64,000 bases of DNA from Bdellovibrionales bacterium (GCA_016713885.1 JADJOF010000001.1:1-64000), one strand, 5' to 3'; shown: positions 44,417-54,101, counted from the first letter of the stretch. Numbers and translations: made by a program. The notes: generated by a model from the letters alone, not told the origin.

Positions 44417-45754
44417 TTAGAGCGAAAGCCATTCGAGAGCGTCTCGAATCTCGGTCATGATTTGACGAAACTCGATGTCGTGACCTGTCTGCTGGAGTGC
44501 CTTCCATCCGCCCTGATATTCAGGTGAGCCCAGAATGCGATCGATGTCCGAAGACTTAAGGTAGGCATACTGAGGCATCTCTGACGGCACAGAGTCAACC
44601 GGGCCCGTCCGACTCAAGACAATATCAAACGCCTCGTACAGCTGGCGGAGCGAGGCCGCGGGCTTGGGACGCGCTATAGCGATCAACTTGTCGTGAAGCG
44701 CCTCGAGTTTCTTTTCGTCGTCTCCACTCGTTTGGCAGAGGCGAAGGCCCACAGGTTCGAGCTTTTGATCTGAGAACATTCGAAAGAACTCAATGGGATG
44801 GTTTGAAAAACTGCCGCGATCGGCCCAGTCGCCCTTCGAGCGAAAGGCACCGACAAGGACCGAACAATCTGTTTTGATCTCGAGCTCTTCAATTTGCTTT
44901 AACCCGCCTGCATCCTCAGAGTAGAGCTCCGTCGACTGACTTTCGGTCGGCGAGAGATGCATGTAGTTTCGCCCGGTTCCGTAGTAGTTCGAGAGACTGA
45001 CGAAGAGACTTCCGGTATCAAAGGTCAGCCAATTCTGCCAAAGCTGAGAGTGAAGCGATTGAACAAGATCGACTGTAAATTGCGTGGGATCTTTTAAGAA
45101 CCGATTAACCCACGCGATTGTCACCGAGGCCGGAATGAAAACGAGATCGTTGAGAATTTCGCCAGGTCCCTCTTTGTATTTCTGATGCGACAACGTTCCC
45201 AGATACTGACCCGTCTGATCAGTGACTGGACCACCGCTCATTCCAAACTCACCATGAGCGCCGGCCACTTCCACCAACGATTTCACCGCAATCAAAATCC
45301 CATCACTCATCGCCGCGTCGCTCACCACACCATCGCCGCTGCGAATGAGCGTATTGGAAGACGCCGGATAACCATAGACAATCGTCGAATCGCCCTTCTT
45401 GGCTTCGGCCACCACTAGAGCCGACCAATCTTTCCAATTCTGCGCAAGCTGAGGGTTCTTAATCTTTAACAGGGCAAGGCCGTGACCAAAATCAGAGACG
45501 ACATACTCGGCATCGAGCCAACCCGACTTTGCATCGAAAACCCGATGAACGATTCCTTTGTTTTCGTGAAGAACCACATGATCCGATGTCAGAACAAAGG
45601 CTTCTCCGCCGTGCACAAAACCAAGACCGCTGCCTTGAAGAAATGTCGGTGTAGCACTCTGTCGACTGACGACCTTCACAACCGATGGCGACGCGTGCAG
45701 CGAAAAGCTGAAAAGGAAAACAAAGAGAAATACTCTCACTTCACATTTTTCCAC
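44417..45754 (-). CDS. Exported trypsin-fold (S1-like) protease with missing catalytic Asp
   Basis: About 445 residues with a signal peptide (FLFVFLFSFSLHAS). The protease-like half has FVLTSDHVVLHEN (His near 59), HGLALLKIKN where HtrA-type proteins have DLALLK (Gly near 92), and GMSGGPVTDQTGQYLGTLSH (Ser near 173). The Asp position is therefore Gly, although an Asp lies four residues earlier. The C-terminal part is a separate domain of unknown type. It overlaps the preceding paralogue by 19 bases. Reduced or absent activity is likely but not certain. Confidence 0.75.
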   Translation of the reverse strand: MEKCEVRVFLFVFLFSFSLHASPSVVKVVSRQSATPTFLQGSGLGFVHGGEAFVLTSDHVVLHENKGIVHRVFDAKSGWLDAEYVVSDFGHGLALLKIKNPQLAQNWKDWSALVVAEAKKGDSTIVYGYPASSNTLIRSGDGVVSDAAMSDGILIAVKSLVEVAGAHGEFGMSGGPVTDQTGQYLGTLSHQKYKEGPGEILNDLVFIPASVTIAWVNRFLKDPTQFTVDLVQSLHSQLWQNWLTFDTGSLFVSLSNYYGTGRNYMHLSPTESQSTELYSEDAGGLKQIEELEIKTDCSVLVGAFRSKGDWADRGSFSNHPIEFFRMFSDQKLEPVGLRLCQTSGDDEKKLEALHDKLIAIARPKPAASLRQLYEAFDIVLSRTGPVDSVPSEMPQYAYLKSSDIDRILGSPEYQGGWKALQQTGHDIEFRQIMTEIRDALEWLSL

Positions 45755-47670
45755 TCGGCGTAAAGCAACCCTAATTTCCCATAGAGTTTACTTGCACCCG
45801 GTACCATCGCCTTGATCCTGCTCCAGGCGGTCGCAATCTCGCCTTGCGGCCGAACCAAATGATCAAAGTCCGACTCCTGAATCAGCGACCATTGTTCAGA
45901 CTCCAGCATCTTCGATATGAAATACGCCTCACGGATTATCTCGCCGTCGAGCGGATCGCCGGAGGCGAAGAACGAGTACGTCTGCTTAGACTTAGTCGCG
46001 GCGTCACCGGCGAGCTCGCGCAAAGTTTGAAGTTTTGGATCATCACCGATACGAGCCCGTGTCGCATCCGATAACGTGTAAACGAATTGAACCCCAGGCG
46101 ACTTTGCGGAACTCAACAGGGTTTGCATAAATGAATCGGTCGAATAGAGATAAGCCCGCTCAAAGCGTCCAGCAGCATCCCGGGAAATGCGAAAATAGAT
46201 CTCAACACTCTGACCCCGCTGCAACGCTGCGACCAGATCGTCATGAAACTTCTGCTGCGATGGCTCCAAAAATATTTTCGTTCCTTCTTTGGCTAGCGTG
46301 ACCTTGATCTTACACGCGCGATAGTTGTTTCCGTCGCCGCCAATACCGTAAGCATCGCCGCCGCCAATGGGATACTCGTCTTCTGTCTTTGATGGATCCA
46401 GTTCAGGGCAGTCCTCAGAGAAGGCGAGAAGCCCCGACGAAACCGTCGCAGCGTTCGCCAATGCATCGTCGGCAGAGAACAATAAGCGCTGATCATCAGC
46501 AACCGGCGAACTCAGCCATGCCACGATATCTTCAGCTCTCACGACGACAAGATGATCTGACATCTCTTTTGCGCCGAAGTTCCACTTGAGCGGACGAGTG
46601 AGACTTCCCGGAAAGATCTTTAAATACTCATGTGTCACTAGGCCAATCACCCCTCCACTTGAGAAAAGTGGCGCGCCCGTTGCCGAAGAGTGAAATGACG
46701 CTCCTTTGATCTCGGCTGTCCGATGAATTCCAGGAATGAAATGGCGAGAGCTGCTATCGGAAAGAACCGAAACGGATTGCGATGCAAAGTCTGCTTTATC
46801 CACATCAAAAAGCTCGAGAGTCGCTTTCAATGGCCAGTCACCATTGATCGGTGCCAACTGCGCGCTCATCGGCAATCGACCGGCTTCAAGCTCAAGCAAG
46901 GCCAGACCATGAATCCAACTCTGTCGCACAATCTTGGCTTTGTAAGCTCGGTCGGGCGTGATGATCCGGTGGCATAACTGACTCCCGACTCCCAGAACTG
47001 AATAAGCCGACGTCAAAACGTACTGTTTTCCCTGCCAATCAATGCTTACACCGGATGTTGTGACCGACTGTAGTCCGCTACAGAATTTGGACTGGATCTG
47101 CACAACGGCGCTCACCGGAGAGGCCACAGGCGGAGGCCCAACAGGAATCACCTTCTGAAGAAACTCGATCTTGTCGCAACCCAAGGGTGACGTCGGAGCC
47201 GATGTTCCTTTTGAGCGACACAGAATCTCAATCTTTACCGGAAAGGCCTCTCCGCGCAGAACGAGATCGTCGATCTCTTCCTGAATCGGCCACTGGCTGC
47301 TCATGACAAAGTAGCTCTGTAAAACCATCGGCGTCTGAGTCCACAAGCTCTCAGTCAGAGGAACAGGTGCCTGATTGAAAACACAGTCAGAAAGCGAAAT
47401 CGTCGGCGTTCCCCAATGAGGAGACGCACGAATTTCATTTTTCAGAAGATCTAGTTTTCCTGTCGTATTGAGTGGGAGCCCTGTTGCTGATCCCGTTTTT
47501 GAGGAAACCAGTGCCAGCAGCTGACCGTCGGAAAGGGGCTTTCCCTCCTCCAATAAAACCGCAAACTCTTCACCTTGCACCTGACAGTGCCCAACCTTCT
47601 CGGTGTTGAGCTGGGCGAACGACAAAACGGGAAACGCCAATATCGCAATGAAAATGCTTCTGAACCCCAT
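45736..47670 (-). CDS. Exported trypsin-fold pseudoprotease, about 644 aa
   Basis: From ATG 47670, preceded by GGGGGAAG, a signal peptide (FRSIFIAILAFPVLSFAQ) starts the protein. An N-terminal domain of about 180 residues is followed by a trypsin-like domain in which YVLTSAYSVLG has Tyr at the His position (about 223), IHGLALLELE has Gly at the Asp position, and SSATGAPLFSSGG has Thr at the Ser position. All three catalytic positions thus differ. The C-terminal domain has GNNYRACKIKVTLAKEG. The HGLALL variant is shared with the downstream gene, so both descend from one ancestor. It may bind peptides or peptidoglycan rather than cut. Confidence 0.72.
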   Translation of the reverse strand: MGFRSIFIAILAFPVLSFAQLNTEKVGHCQVQGEEFAVLLEEGKPLSDGQLLALVSSKTGSATGLPLNTTGKLDLLKNEIRASPHWGTPTISLSDCVFNQAPVPLTESLWTQTPMVLQSYFVMSSQWPIQEEIDDLVLRGEAFPVKIEILCRSKGTSAPTSPLGCDKIEFLQKVIPVGPPPVASPVSAVVQIQSKFCSGLQSVTTSGVSIDWQGKQYVLTSAYSVLGVGSQLCHRIITPDRAYKAKIVRQSWIHGLALLELEAGRLPMSAQLAPINGDWPLKATLELFDVDKADFASQSVSVLSDSSSRHFIPGIHRTAEIKGASFHSSATGAPLFSSGGVIGLVTHEYLKIFPGSLTRPLKWNFGAKEMSDHLVVVRAEDIVAWLSSPVADDQRLLFSADDALANAATVSSGLLAFSEDCPELDPSKTEDEYPIGGGDAYGIGGDGNNYRACKIKVTLAKEGTKIFLEPSQQKFHDDLVAALQRGQSVEIYFRISRDAAGRFERAYLYSTDSFMQTLLSSAKSPGVQFVYTLSDATRARIGDDPKLQTLRELAGDAATKSKQTYSFFASGDPLDGEIIREAYFISKMLESEQWSLIQESDFDHLVRPQGEIATAWSRIKAMVPGASKLYGKLGLLYAEWKNVK

Positions 47671-47728
47671 TCGGCTTCCCCCAGTATTGTCGTGACAGCC
47701 CTCTATAAATGCCCTATCCAAAACCAGT

Positions 47729-48262
47729 ATGCAAAAACATCTTGCCGTATTTATGACCACTTGCGCGCTAATGCTTCTCGCCTTTGAGAGCACGGCCGAG
47801 GGCACGGCGTTGGCGTCGACGCCGATTCTTAACAAGAATTATGTGACCATCACTTACGGCTGCTCCGATCCGACGTTTCAGTACACTCCCGAAGAGCAGC
47901 AAATGCGAGACGCAATGGAGCATGTCGGACCTTATCCGTGGATGACTGATATCATTCAGTTTCACTCCCAAACGGAAGGTACACACACAGTCCGCTGGCA
48001 TGAGTCTCGGGGGAACTGGTGCGACTCGATATCTGCTTTCACATATCAAATCACAAACGGGCAGATTTCCATTCACTATACGAAAACCGAATCACAGCCA
48101 CACAGTCAGAATCCCGCTAACTCCGAAATTTCGTGCAGCAGCGACGGCTCCGATGACGCGGACTTTCTAGTCTCATTTGTCAACGACACGATGACCCTAG
48201 GGTTCGAGAACAGCCGCTGCCAAGGTACGTATGGGTTTGTCTTCCAAATCGAGCATCCTTAA
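47729..48262 (+). CDS. Secreted protein of unknown function
   Basis: About 177 residues with a signal peptide (LAVFMTTCALMLLAFESTAEG). The mature domain has four or five Cys (YGCSDPTF, NWCDSISAF, ISCSSDGS, SRCQGTYGF), likely disulfide-bonded, and many aromatic residues. No family is recognised. The 5' end faces the divergent pseudoprotease gene; its 3' end overlaps the next gene by about 32 bases. Confidence 0.6.
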   Translation: MQKHLAVFMTTCALMLLAFESTAEGTALASTPILNKNYVTITYGCSDPTFQYTPEEQQMRDAMEHVGPYPWMTDIIQFHSQTEGTHTVRWHESRGNWCDSISAFTYQITNGQISIHYTKTESQPHSQNPANSEISCSSDGSDDADFLVSFVNDTMTLGFENSRCQGTYGFVFQIEHP

Positions 48263-50033
48263 CGTGAGCAAGACCAGAGTGAGTAAAGCTTCTGTTTTAT
48301 TCAAGAAAGCCTGGGATCTTCGCGATGCTCGAAAAATCGAGGCCTGTAAAGAAATTCAATCTCGTCTTCGACAGACAACGGGCCTGTCTCCGCAAGAGGA
48401 GATCGAACTTCGGCTGCTCGCCGTCTCAACGCTTCGAGCAGACGGCGACCTCGCGAAGAGTTGGGCACTCCTCGATGAAGTGAGTCGGCTCGCGGATGAC
48501 ACCGGCGAATCGTTCCCATTTCAGTTTTACTTTCAAAAAGCGTTGAACTGTCTCTTTGTCGGCCAGCTCACGACGGCGCTTGAGTTTTTTATAAAATCAA
48601 AAGACAAATCCGTCGATGCCGCCGATAAGCAAAAGGCGCTCGTCAACATCCTCCTCTGCCTAGAAAACTTAGGCCTTGCTGCTGACGGAACTCTCGTGGA
48701 GCTCGAGCGTCTAGCGCGCGACAATCGCGACAAACAGGTCAAGAGTCGGATACGGAAAATTGTCGAGACCTATCGGCAGCGCCAAAGCTTTCGAGATGGT
48801 CAAATCACTGCTGTCTATGCAGCGAAAGTCGACGACTCCGACTTTCAACAAATGGAGTACTACAAGCTCTGGGTCAGCGAACTCCCTTACGTCGCCGCTT
48901 CTTGGGACCTAAAAGAAGAGTACCTCGCTGAGATGTCATCGAGCTCAAGCCTTCATCTCAAAAGCTTTCGACTTCAGACTATTCTTGGTGGCGATCGTTT
49001 TAGTTCTGAGCAAACGGCGCCCATCGGCGAAGAGTGTGATCGCCTGTATCTTTGGACTTGGCGATGGATCATGGAGGCCGGAGAACAGAGACAGCGGCTC
49101 CTCAGCGAGTTGCTTATTGGATTCGACTATGCAACATCGCTAAAGAGAATGTCGTGCGAAGATGTACAGATAGTCAGAAATGCGTTGCGATGGATTGGCC
49201 TTCTTTGTCCCGATCTAAAACCGAAGTTTCACGACTTTCTCCGAACACTTGAGAGCCAGAATATTCCAAGCTTCCCGATCTATGAGTTCGAACTGCTTTG
49301 GATCCGTTATCTTGAGGCTCTTCGAAAAAGAGAAAAAGGTCTGACCGATCGCCTTCGACGCTCTATCGAAGAGCACCCGCTCGCTTCGCACCGTGAGCTT
49401 CAGTTCCAGTCTATCGGCGATTTGATTTCCTCACGATTCACGTCCGACACCACTCAATCAAACGCTATCCTCGTGGACAGCGAAACCGGTCAGATCAAAT
49501 CCTCTGGCAAAGTCATTTTAATTTCTCAACCCGCGGCGCGCTTAATCGACGCTCTCGTCGAGAGGGAATCTCTTCGCTTCGACGATGCCCTCGACATCGC
49601 TTTTGACATTCGTCCCTACGATGACGGAGTTCATTGCGCAAAGATCTATAACCTGATCGCACGCATCAAGAAGGTGCTTCCACCTTCAGTGATTCTTCAA
49701 ACCCGAGATCGACGCATTTATTTTCGCGATCCACGGCTCAGAATATCGATCACTCGCGATCGGATTACACCGACCTTGAACCTCAAAGCTCTGAAGCTAA
49801 CCATCGACAGCCAGACTCTCCGCCGCGATACTGTTGATCGTTGGATTCACCCACGCCTTGTTTTAAAGAAAGCACTCGGCGGAAGAAAACAGCTGAGTCG
49901 CACAGAACTTCAGTCTCTCATCAAGGCCTCCAAGGCCACGACCAATCGCTGGATCAAACTCTGGATAACTCAAGGTCTCATTCAACGCACTGGCCAAGGG
50001 CGAACAACGGCTTATCGCATTGATATAGCGTAG
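48231..50033 (+). CDS. Large TPR-like protein with C-terminal winged helix
   Basis: About 600 residues, cytosolic. The first 350 residues are a helical repeat (TPR-like) array (ELRLLAVSTLRADGDLAKSW, QFYFQKALNCLFVGQLTTAL). From about 420 there is an OmpR-like winged region (KSSGKVILISQPAARLIDALV, AKIYNLIARIKKVLP) and at the end a helix-turn-helix (LSRTELQSLIKASKATTNRW, LIQRTGQGRTTAYRI). The layout suits a transcription factor of a type abundant in Bdellovibrio-like bacteria. Starts at ATG 48231 (AAGG ahead) or GTG 48264 are both possible. Confidence 0.65.
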   Translation: MGLSSKSSILNVSKTRVSKASVLFKKAWDLRDARKIEACKEIQSRLRQTTGLSPQEEIELRLLAVSTLRADGDLAKSWALLDEVSRLADDTGESFPFQFYFQKALNCLFVGQLTTALEFFIKSKDKSVDAADKQKALVNILLCLENLGLAADGTLVELERLARDNRDKQVKSRIRKIVETYRQRQSFRDGQITAVYAAKVDDSDFQQMEYYKLWVSELPYVAASWDLKEEYLAEMSSSSSLHLKSFRLQTILGGDRFSSEQTAPIGEECDRLYLWTWRWIMEAGEQRQRLLSELLIGFDYATSLKRMSCEDVQIVRNALRWIGLLCPDLKPKFHDFLRTLESQNIPSFPIYEFELLWIRYLEALRKREKGLTDRLRRSIEEHPLASHRELQFQSIGDLISSRFTSDTTQSNAILVDSETGQIKSSGKVILISQPAARLIDALVERESLRFDDALDIAFDIRPYDDGVHCAKIYNLIARIKKVLPPSVILQTRDRRIYFRDPRLRISITRDRITPTLNLKALKLTIDSQTLRRDTVDRWIHPRLVLKKALGGRKQLSRTELQSLIKASKATTNRWIKLWITQGLIQRTGQGRTTAYRIDIA

Positions 50034-50125
50034 TTTTTTCGACTCACCAGAAGCGAATCACAAATATTTTCGATCAATGCTCCCCGGCGCCCGGCCTTCT
50101 AGCCTTATGAGCAAAGGGGGTCATT

Positions 50126-50632
50126 ATGATCAGTTTCAACGGTCTTGTTCGCATCGGTCTTTTGTCGTGTTTTGCAATTCAATTTAGCGCGTGCGCTCCG
50201 AAAATCGAAGGGAGTTCTGAGGTCACCGGCAATCCGCCCGCTCCTCGAAGTGAGTTTGATAAACCATCCGTTCAAGGTCCCGATATTGAAGGAACATGGG
50301 TGTCGAAGTGTCAGTACGACTTCAACTATCAGTACAAAATCGTCAGCATGAAGTTCGCTGGTCAAAACTTCACCTATTCAAAGAAGATCCACTCCGACTC
50401 GTCTTGCCGAAATGTTGTTGAATCCGACGAATACTCGGGCCCATTTCAGTTCTCGGGACAAGTCAGCAGCACGGATTGGACTCTCGACTATCACTACATC
50501 TATAACGGCATCAACTACCTGTTTGATGGTCAGCAAATGCGGCTCGAGAACAATGCGATGTACATCAGCGGCTTCACCTGGGGAACGCCGATCGTCGATA
50601 TGTCGACCCCACTCACTCGCGTTCAACCATAG
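50126..50632 (+). CDS. Predicted lipoprotein
   Basis: About 168 residues. The signal peptide ends in a lipobox FSAC near residue 23 (LLSCFAIQFSAC). The mature protein has DIEGTWVSKCQYDFNYQYKI and a beta-rich, aromatic body, a fold resembling small lipocalin-like domains. It is followed by a second lipoprotein gene twelve bases on, suggesting one operon. Function unknown. Confidence 0.7.
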   Translation: MISFNGLVRIGLLSCFAIQFSACAPKIEGSSEVTGNPPAPRSEFDKPSVQGPDIEGTWVSKCQYDFNYQYKIVSMKFAGQNFTYSKKIHSDSSCRNVVESDEYSGPFQFSGQVSSTDWTLDYHYIYNGINYLFDGQQMRLENNAMYISGFTWGTPIVDMSTPLTRVQP

Positions 50633-50644
50633 AGGACGGATATC

Positions 50645-51139
50645 ATGAAGAAATACTCTCTCTCGTTATTCACACCGCTCACTCTGTTCACGATGTCTCT
50701 CCTAACGGTATCGTGCGCGAGCCTGATGCCCAGTGAGAATGAATTATCCAGCGCTCCGACTTGCAAAGTCTGGAAGGATCAAGCCATCAAGAGTTTGAAG
50801 AACGTCGTCGACGTCGAAGGCGAAGAGGCCGTCTTTAAGCATAGCTGTTCGCTCACAGGATGCTCAAAGATCTACGCCAAATTCAAAGACAGCAAGACCG
50901 ACATCTACACATCGAACTCGGGTCTTCTCACTCTTGAAATGCGCGCCGCAATCTTCGACGGAAAACGCTTCACTGTCGACTCAAGTATCGTAAAGGCCGA
51001 TCCTATCGAAATAAAAGATGGCAAAATCGACTACGCCTACGAAGCTTTGGGCCCTAAACAAACAGCGACCGTGAGCTACAACAAGGCCTGCTCACCCAAG
51101 CAGGCCGCTCTCGGTTTCGCAATTCTTTTTGCCAAGTAA
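50645..51139 (+). CDS. Predicted lipoprotein
   Basis: About 164 residues. The signal peptide ends with the lipobox TVSC (near residue 24). The mature body carries HSCSLTGCSKIYAKF and a KADPIEIKDGKIDYAYEALG stretch, and ends hydrophobically. It is probably cotranscribed with the lipoprotein gene upstream and ends at a strong terminator. No family is recognised. Confidence 0.7.
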   Translation: MKKYSLSLFTPLTLFTMSLLTVSCASLMPSENELSSAPTCKVWKDQAIKSLKNVVDVEGEEAVFKHSCSLTGCSKIYAKFKDSKTDIYTSNSGLLTLEMRAAIFDGKRFTVDSSIVKADPIEIKDGKIDYAYEALGPKQTATVSYNKACSPKQAALGFAILFAK

Positions 51140-51145
51140 GACCCT

Positions 51146-51168
51146 GGGGCCTACGGGCCCCTTTTTTT
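51146..51168 (+). terminator. Intrinsic terminator after the lipoprotein pair
   Basis: Stem GGGGCC/GGCCCC with a TACG loop is followed by a run of seven T. A textbook rho-independent terminator. Confidence 0.93.
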
Positions 51169-51259
51169 GAAGACTCGCTCGCCATCGATAAGAGCCCACT
51201 TGTCTTCGTTCGCAAGAGAAGCGAAACTTCGAAGGAAGCTCCTCAATAGGTGATTGTCG

Positions 51260-51910
51260 ATGAAATACACTTTGCAACTGGCGCTCGTCGCGTTTCTAAA
51301 CATCGTCTGTACTTCGGCATTCGGCGCCGGATCGTCTTCGGCTATCACCGAAGGGTTTAAGATGGTCACTCGTGTTCGCGCGGCGCTTGGCTACGGCTTT
51401 AGCAACGTAAGTGATGTAAAACCGACGACCGTTCAGGGGTTCGATAAGCCGAATACATATTGGCAAGAGGCCGATGTTCTAATGCCACTTTCTCTGCACA
51501 TTGGCGTTCGCGAATCGATTGACGACAGCGCCTCGATTGACTTTAGCGGCAATGGAGCCAAACCCGGGGAACTCTATCTCACCGCGTTCAGTATCGGCGC
51601 AAAGCTCACGTGGCCCGCATACATCATTCAGCCTTGGGCCGGTGCCGGTGTTGTCGGTGGATTTCTTGCTGTATCAGATCCGACGAATCGCGGAAGCCAC
51701 AACATCGGAGTGGTTCTCGATCGTGAGATGAATGTCATTCGAGGCACGTACTGGCACGCCGGGATCGATATCATGTTTGGGGAGATGGGGCTCAGAGCTG
51801 GATATCGCAGTGAGTCGGTCGAGACCGACAACTATACGAATCTGAACGGAAGCAAAGTTGAGTTTACTCACGGGATTACAAACATTGGTGTTGTGACTTA
51901 CGTGAACTGA
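51260..51910 (+). CDS. Outer-membrane beta-barrel-like protein
   Basis: About 216 residues from ATG 51260, with AGGTGA ahead. A signal peptide (YTLQLALVAFLNIVCTSAFGA) is followed by amphipathic strands (TRVRAALGYGFSNVSDV, GELYLTAFSIGAKLTWPAYI, WHAGIDIMFGEMGLRAGYR) and a C-terminal VVTYVN. This suits a small barrel of eight strands or so. No family is named. Confidence 0.7.
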   Translation: MKYTLQLALVAFLNIVCTSAFGAGSSSAITEGFKMVTRVRAALGYGFSNVSDVKPTTVQGFDKPNTYWQEADVLMPLSLHIGVRESIDDSASIDFSGNGAKPGELYLTAFSIGAKLTWPAYIIQPWAGAGVVGGFLAVSDPTNRGSHNIGVVLDREMNVIRGTYWHAGIDIMFGEMGLRAGYRSESVETDNYTNLNGSKVEFTHGITNIGVVTYVN

Positions 51911-51920
51911 AAGGTGATCG

Positions 51921-52478
51921 ATGTCTTACTGCAAAGCTCTCCGTGTTTTCACCAAGGCGTCACTTCCCCTCCACAAAGCGTATCACGACAACGAATACGG
52001 ATTTCCGATCCACGACGACAACGAGCTCTTTGGCAGGCTCCTACTTGAGATCAATCAAGCGGGCCTCAGCTGGGAGACAATTCTCAAAAAACAAGACGGC
52101 TTTCGAAAGGCGTATAGCGGATTCAGCATTAAGAAGATTGCCGCCTATACGGCGAAAGATCGCAAACGTCTGATGGATGATGCAGGAATCATTCGCAATC
52201 GTCTTAAAATCAATGCAGCGATCGAGAATGCGAAGACTCTCCTTCTGATTCAAAAGGAACATGGCTCATTCGAGAAATGGATCGAAGCGCATCACCCACT
52301 CAGCAAAGACGAGTGGGTGAAACTCTTTAAGAAGACGTTTAAGTTTACCGGCGGCGAGATCGTAAACGAGTTTCTCATGAGCATCGGCGTTCTACCGCAT
52401 GCCCATGATGAAGACTGCCCGATCTACAAACGGACGCTCAAAGCGAAGCCGCTTTGGAAAACCAAACCGCTACGATAG
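51921..52478 (+). CDS. tag: DNA-3-methyladenine glycosylase I
   Basis: About 185 residues, the Tag length. HKAYHDNEYGFPIHDDNELF, LLLEINQAGLSWETILKKQ, and HAHDEDCPIYKR at the C-terminus match Tag-type blocks, including Y and W of the base pocket and the zinc residues (Cys and His near each end). It removes alkylated adenine from DNA. Its 3' end overlaps the OYE gene by about nine bases convergently. Confidence 0.93.
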   Translation: MSYCKALRVFTKASLPLHKAYHDNEYGFPIHDDNELFGRLLLEINQAGLSWETILKKQDGFRKAYSGFSIKKIAAYTAKDRKRLMDDAGIIRNRLKINAAIENAKTLLLIQKEHGSFEKWIEAHHPLSKDEWVKLFKKTFKFTGGEIVNEFLMSIGVLPHAHDEDCPIYKRTLKAKPLWKTKPLR

Positions 52479-53521
52479 TCGCGGATAGTCGGTGTAGCCC
52501 TTCGCATCGGGACCATAGAATGTACTGGGGTCCGGCGAATTGAGCGGCGCCTCTTTTTTGAGACGATCCACGAGATCGGGATTCGCAATGTACAGACGAC
52601 CAAACGAAACCAGGTCGGCAACGCCACCGTTCACAAGCTCAGTGGCTTTACCTATATCCAGATTTTCGTTCGCGATCACAGTTCCGCCAAACTCACGCTT
52701 CAGATAAGCGTGAGATAGCCCTCTGATTGATTCTCACGCAGAAAGATAAATGCGATCTTCCGCTTTCCCAATTCACGAGCCACATAGCCAAAGGTCTCAC
52801 GCGGATTCGCATCGTCGATATCTGAAGCGCCGCCTCGCGGTGAAAGGTGAACACCAACGCGATCAGCTCCCCAAACGTCGATTGCAGAATCGGTGACTTC
52901 CAACAAGAATCGCGCGCGATTCTCAACTGATCCGCCGTACTCGTCAGTCCGAAGATTTGTTTTGCTCTCGAGAAACTGATCCGGAAGATAGCCATTTGCG
53001 CCGTGAACCTCGACACCGTCGAATCCCGCCCGCAGTGCATTTTCAGCCGCCTTACGATAGTCCGCAACCGTCGCCTTGATCTCGGGAATCGTAAGCGCCT
53101 TTGGTGTTTGGTACGGCTGCTGTGGTCGAAGCAGACTCACATGCCCTTGAATGGCCACTTCGCTCGGTGCCACCGGAAGCGCACCATCAAGATAGTGCGA
53201 GTGAGAAACTCGGCCCACATGCCAGAGTTGAAGCACAATGCGTCCGCCGGCCTTATGAACGGCGTCGGTGATTTTCTTCCAACCGTCGACCTGACGTTCT
53301 GTCCAAATCCCAGGAGTACTCGGATAACCCACCGCCATCGGCGAGATCGCCGTGGCCTCAGTCAAAATCAGTCCGGCACCGGCGCGCTGAACGTAATATT
53401 CAAGCATCAAATCGTTTGGCGTACGCTCGTCATGGGCACGAGTCCGCGTGAGCGGAGCCATCACAATGCGATTTGGCAAAGTCCAACGACCAACACGAAC
53501 GGATTCAAATAATGTCTTCAT
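52470..53521 (-). pseudogene. Old Yellow Enzyme (NemA-type flavin oxidoreductase), frameshifted near the C-terminus
   Basis: From ATG 53521 (MKTLFESVRVG) the product follows OYE: IVMAPLTRTRA, HVGRVSHSHY with the substrate His-Asn/His pair region, FDGVEVHGANGYLPDQFLES, and the second barrel half DRVGVHLSPRG. The frame stops at about 52700. The last part (FGGTVIANENLDIGKA, DLVSFGRLYIANPDL, DPSTFYGPDAKGYTDYP) follows in another frame to 52470. C3 at 52719-52721 needs a fourth C to join them. Function is NADPH-dependent reduction of electrophiles. It is divergent to an ArsR-type gene. Confidence 0.9.
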
Positions 53522-53571
53522 TTCTACCTCGGTTTGTACGGCCTCCAAGCGGGCCGGCTCAGGCAGGATAC

Positions 53572-53612
53572 CTTCAATACTTCGATAGTGCAAGATTATT
53601 GTAGTATTGAAG
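53572..53612. promoter_or_regulatory. Inverted repeat between OYE gene and ArsR-type regulator
   Basis: CTTCAATAC (53572-53580) and GTATTGAAG (53604-53612) are exact complements separated by 23 bases. Location in the divergent gap fits an operator for the ArsR-type protein. Confidence 0.6.
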
Positions 53613-53656
53613 TTACGCTAGACTTCTGACTCAGAATGCGCCAAAATGTCTAAATT

Positions 53657-53971
53657 ATGGCTCGCTCCTTTAATCACCCCTCAGCCGACGACATTACGAT
53701 TGACGGAGTCCTTCACGCCCTGTCGGATCCCATCCGACGCAATATTGTCGTCGCACTTTATAATTGCGACGGCATGAGCTGCAGCAAGGCCTGTGATCAG
53801 GTTTCTCCATCGACGATCTCATTTCATCATAAAGTGCTGCGCGAATCGGGTTTGATTCGATCTGAAAAAGTCGGCGTCGAAGTCATCAATACTCTTCGCA
53901 TTAAAGAGCTCAATAAGCGGTTTCCAGGGCTCATTGACTCGATCATCAAGTTTCATAAAGCAGGAAAATAG
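53657..53971 (+). CDS. ArsR-type HTH regulator, probable OYE repressor
   Basis: About 104 residues with a winged helix: DGVLHALSDPIRRNIVVALY, CSKACDQVSPSTISFHHKVL, RESGLIRSEKVGVEVINTL. The Cys in DGMSCSKACD could sense electrophiles or metals. It stands divergent to the OYE gene at the inverted repeat. Repressors of this kind commonly control OYE/NemA-like genes. Confidence 0.85.
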   Translation: MARSFNHPSADDITIDGVLHALSDPIRRNIVVALYNCDGMSCSKACDQVSPSTISFHHKVLRESGLIRSEKVGVEVINTLRIKELNKRFPGLIDSIIKFHKAGK

Positions 53972-54053
53972 CGGCCCGCTGTGGCTTCTCGGTTGACCCG
54001 TCCGTATTCATCTACTACTCGTCTTTTCATCAATTCACTCACGGGAGGTCTGT

Positions 54054-54101
54054 ATGGAAAAAACTAAATCTGTTTTCGCAGCACTTCCCGCTTATCTGTA
54101 A
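54054..54101 (+). CDS. 14-codon leader peptide
   Basis: ATG 54054 is preceded at five bases by GGGAGG, the best ribosome site in this area. The product is MEKTKSVFAALPAYL-like, 15 residues from Met to Leu, followed by TAA. It lies 109 bases ahead of the acetyltransferase gene at 54211. Position, length and strong initiation site suggest a translated leader that controls the downstream genes. Confidence 0.55.
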   Translation: MEKTKSVFAALPAYL

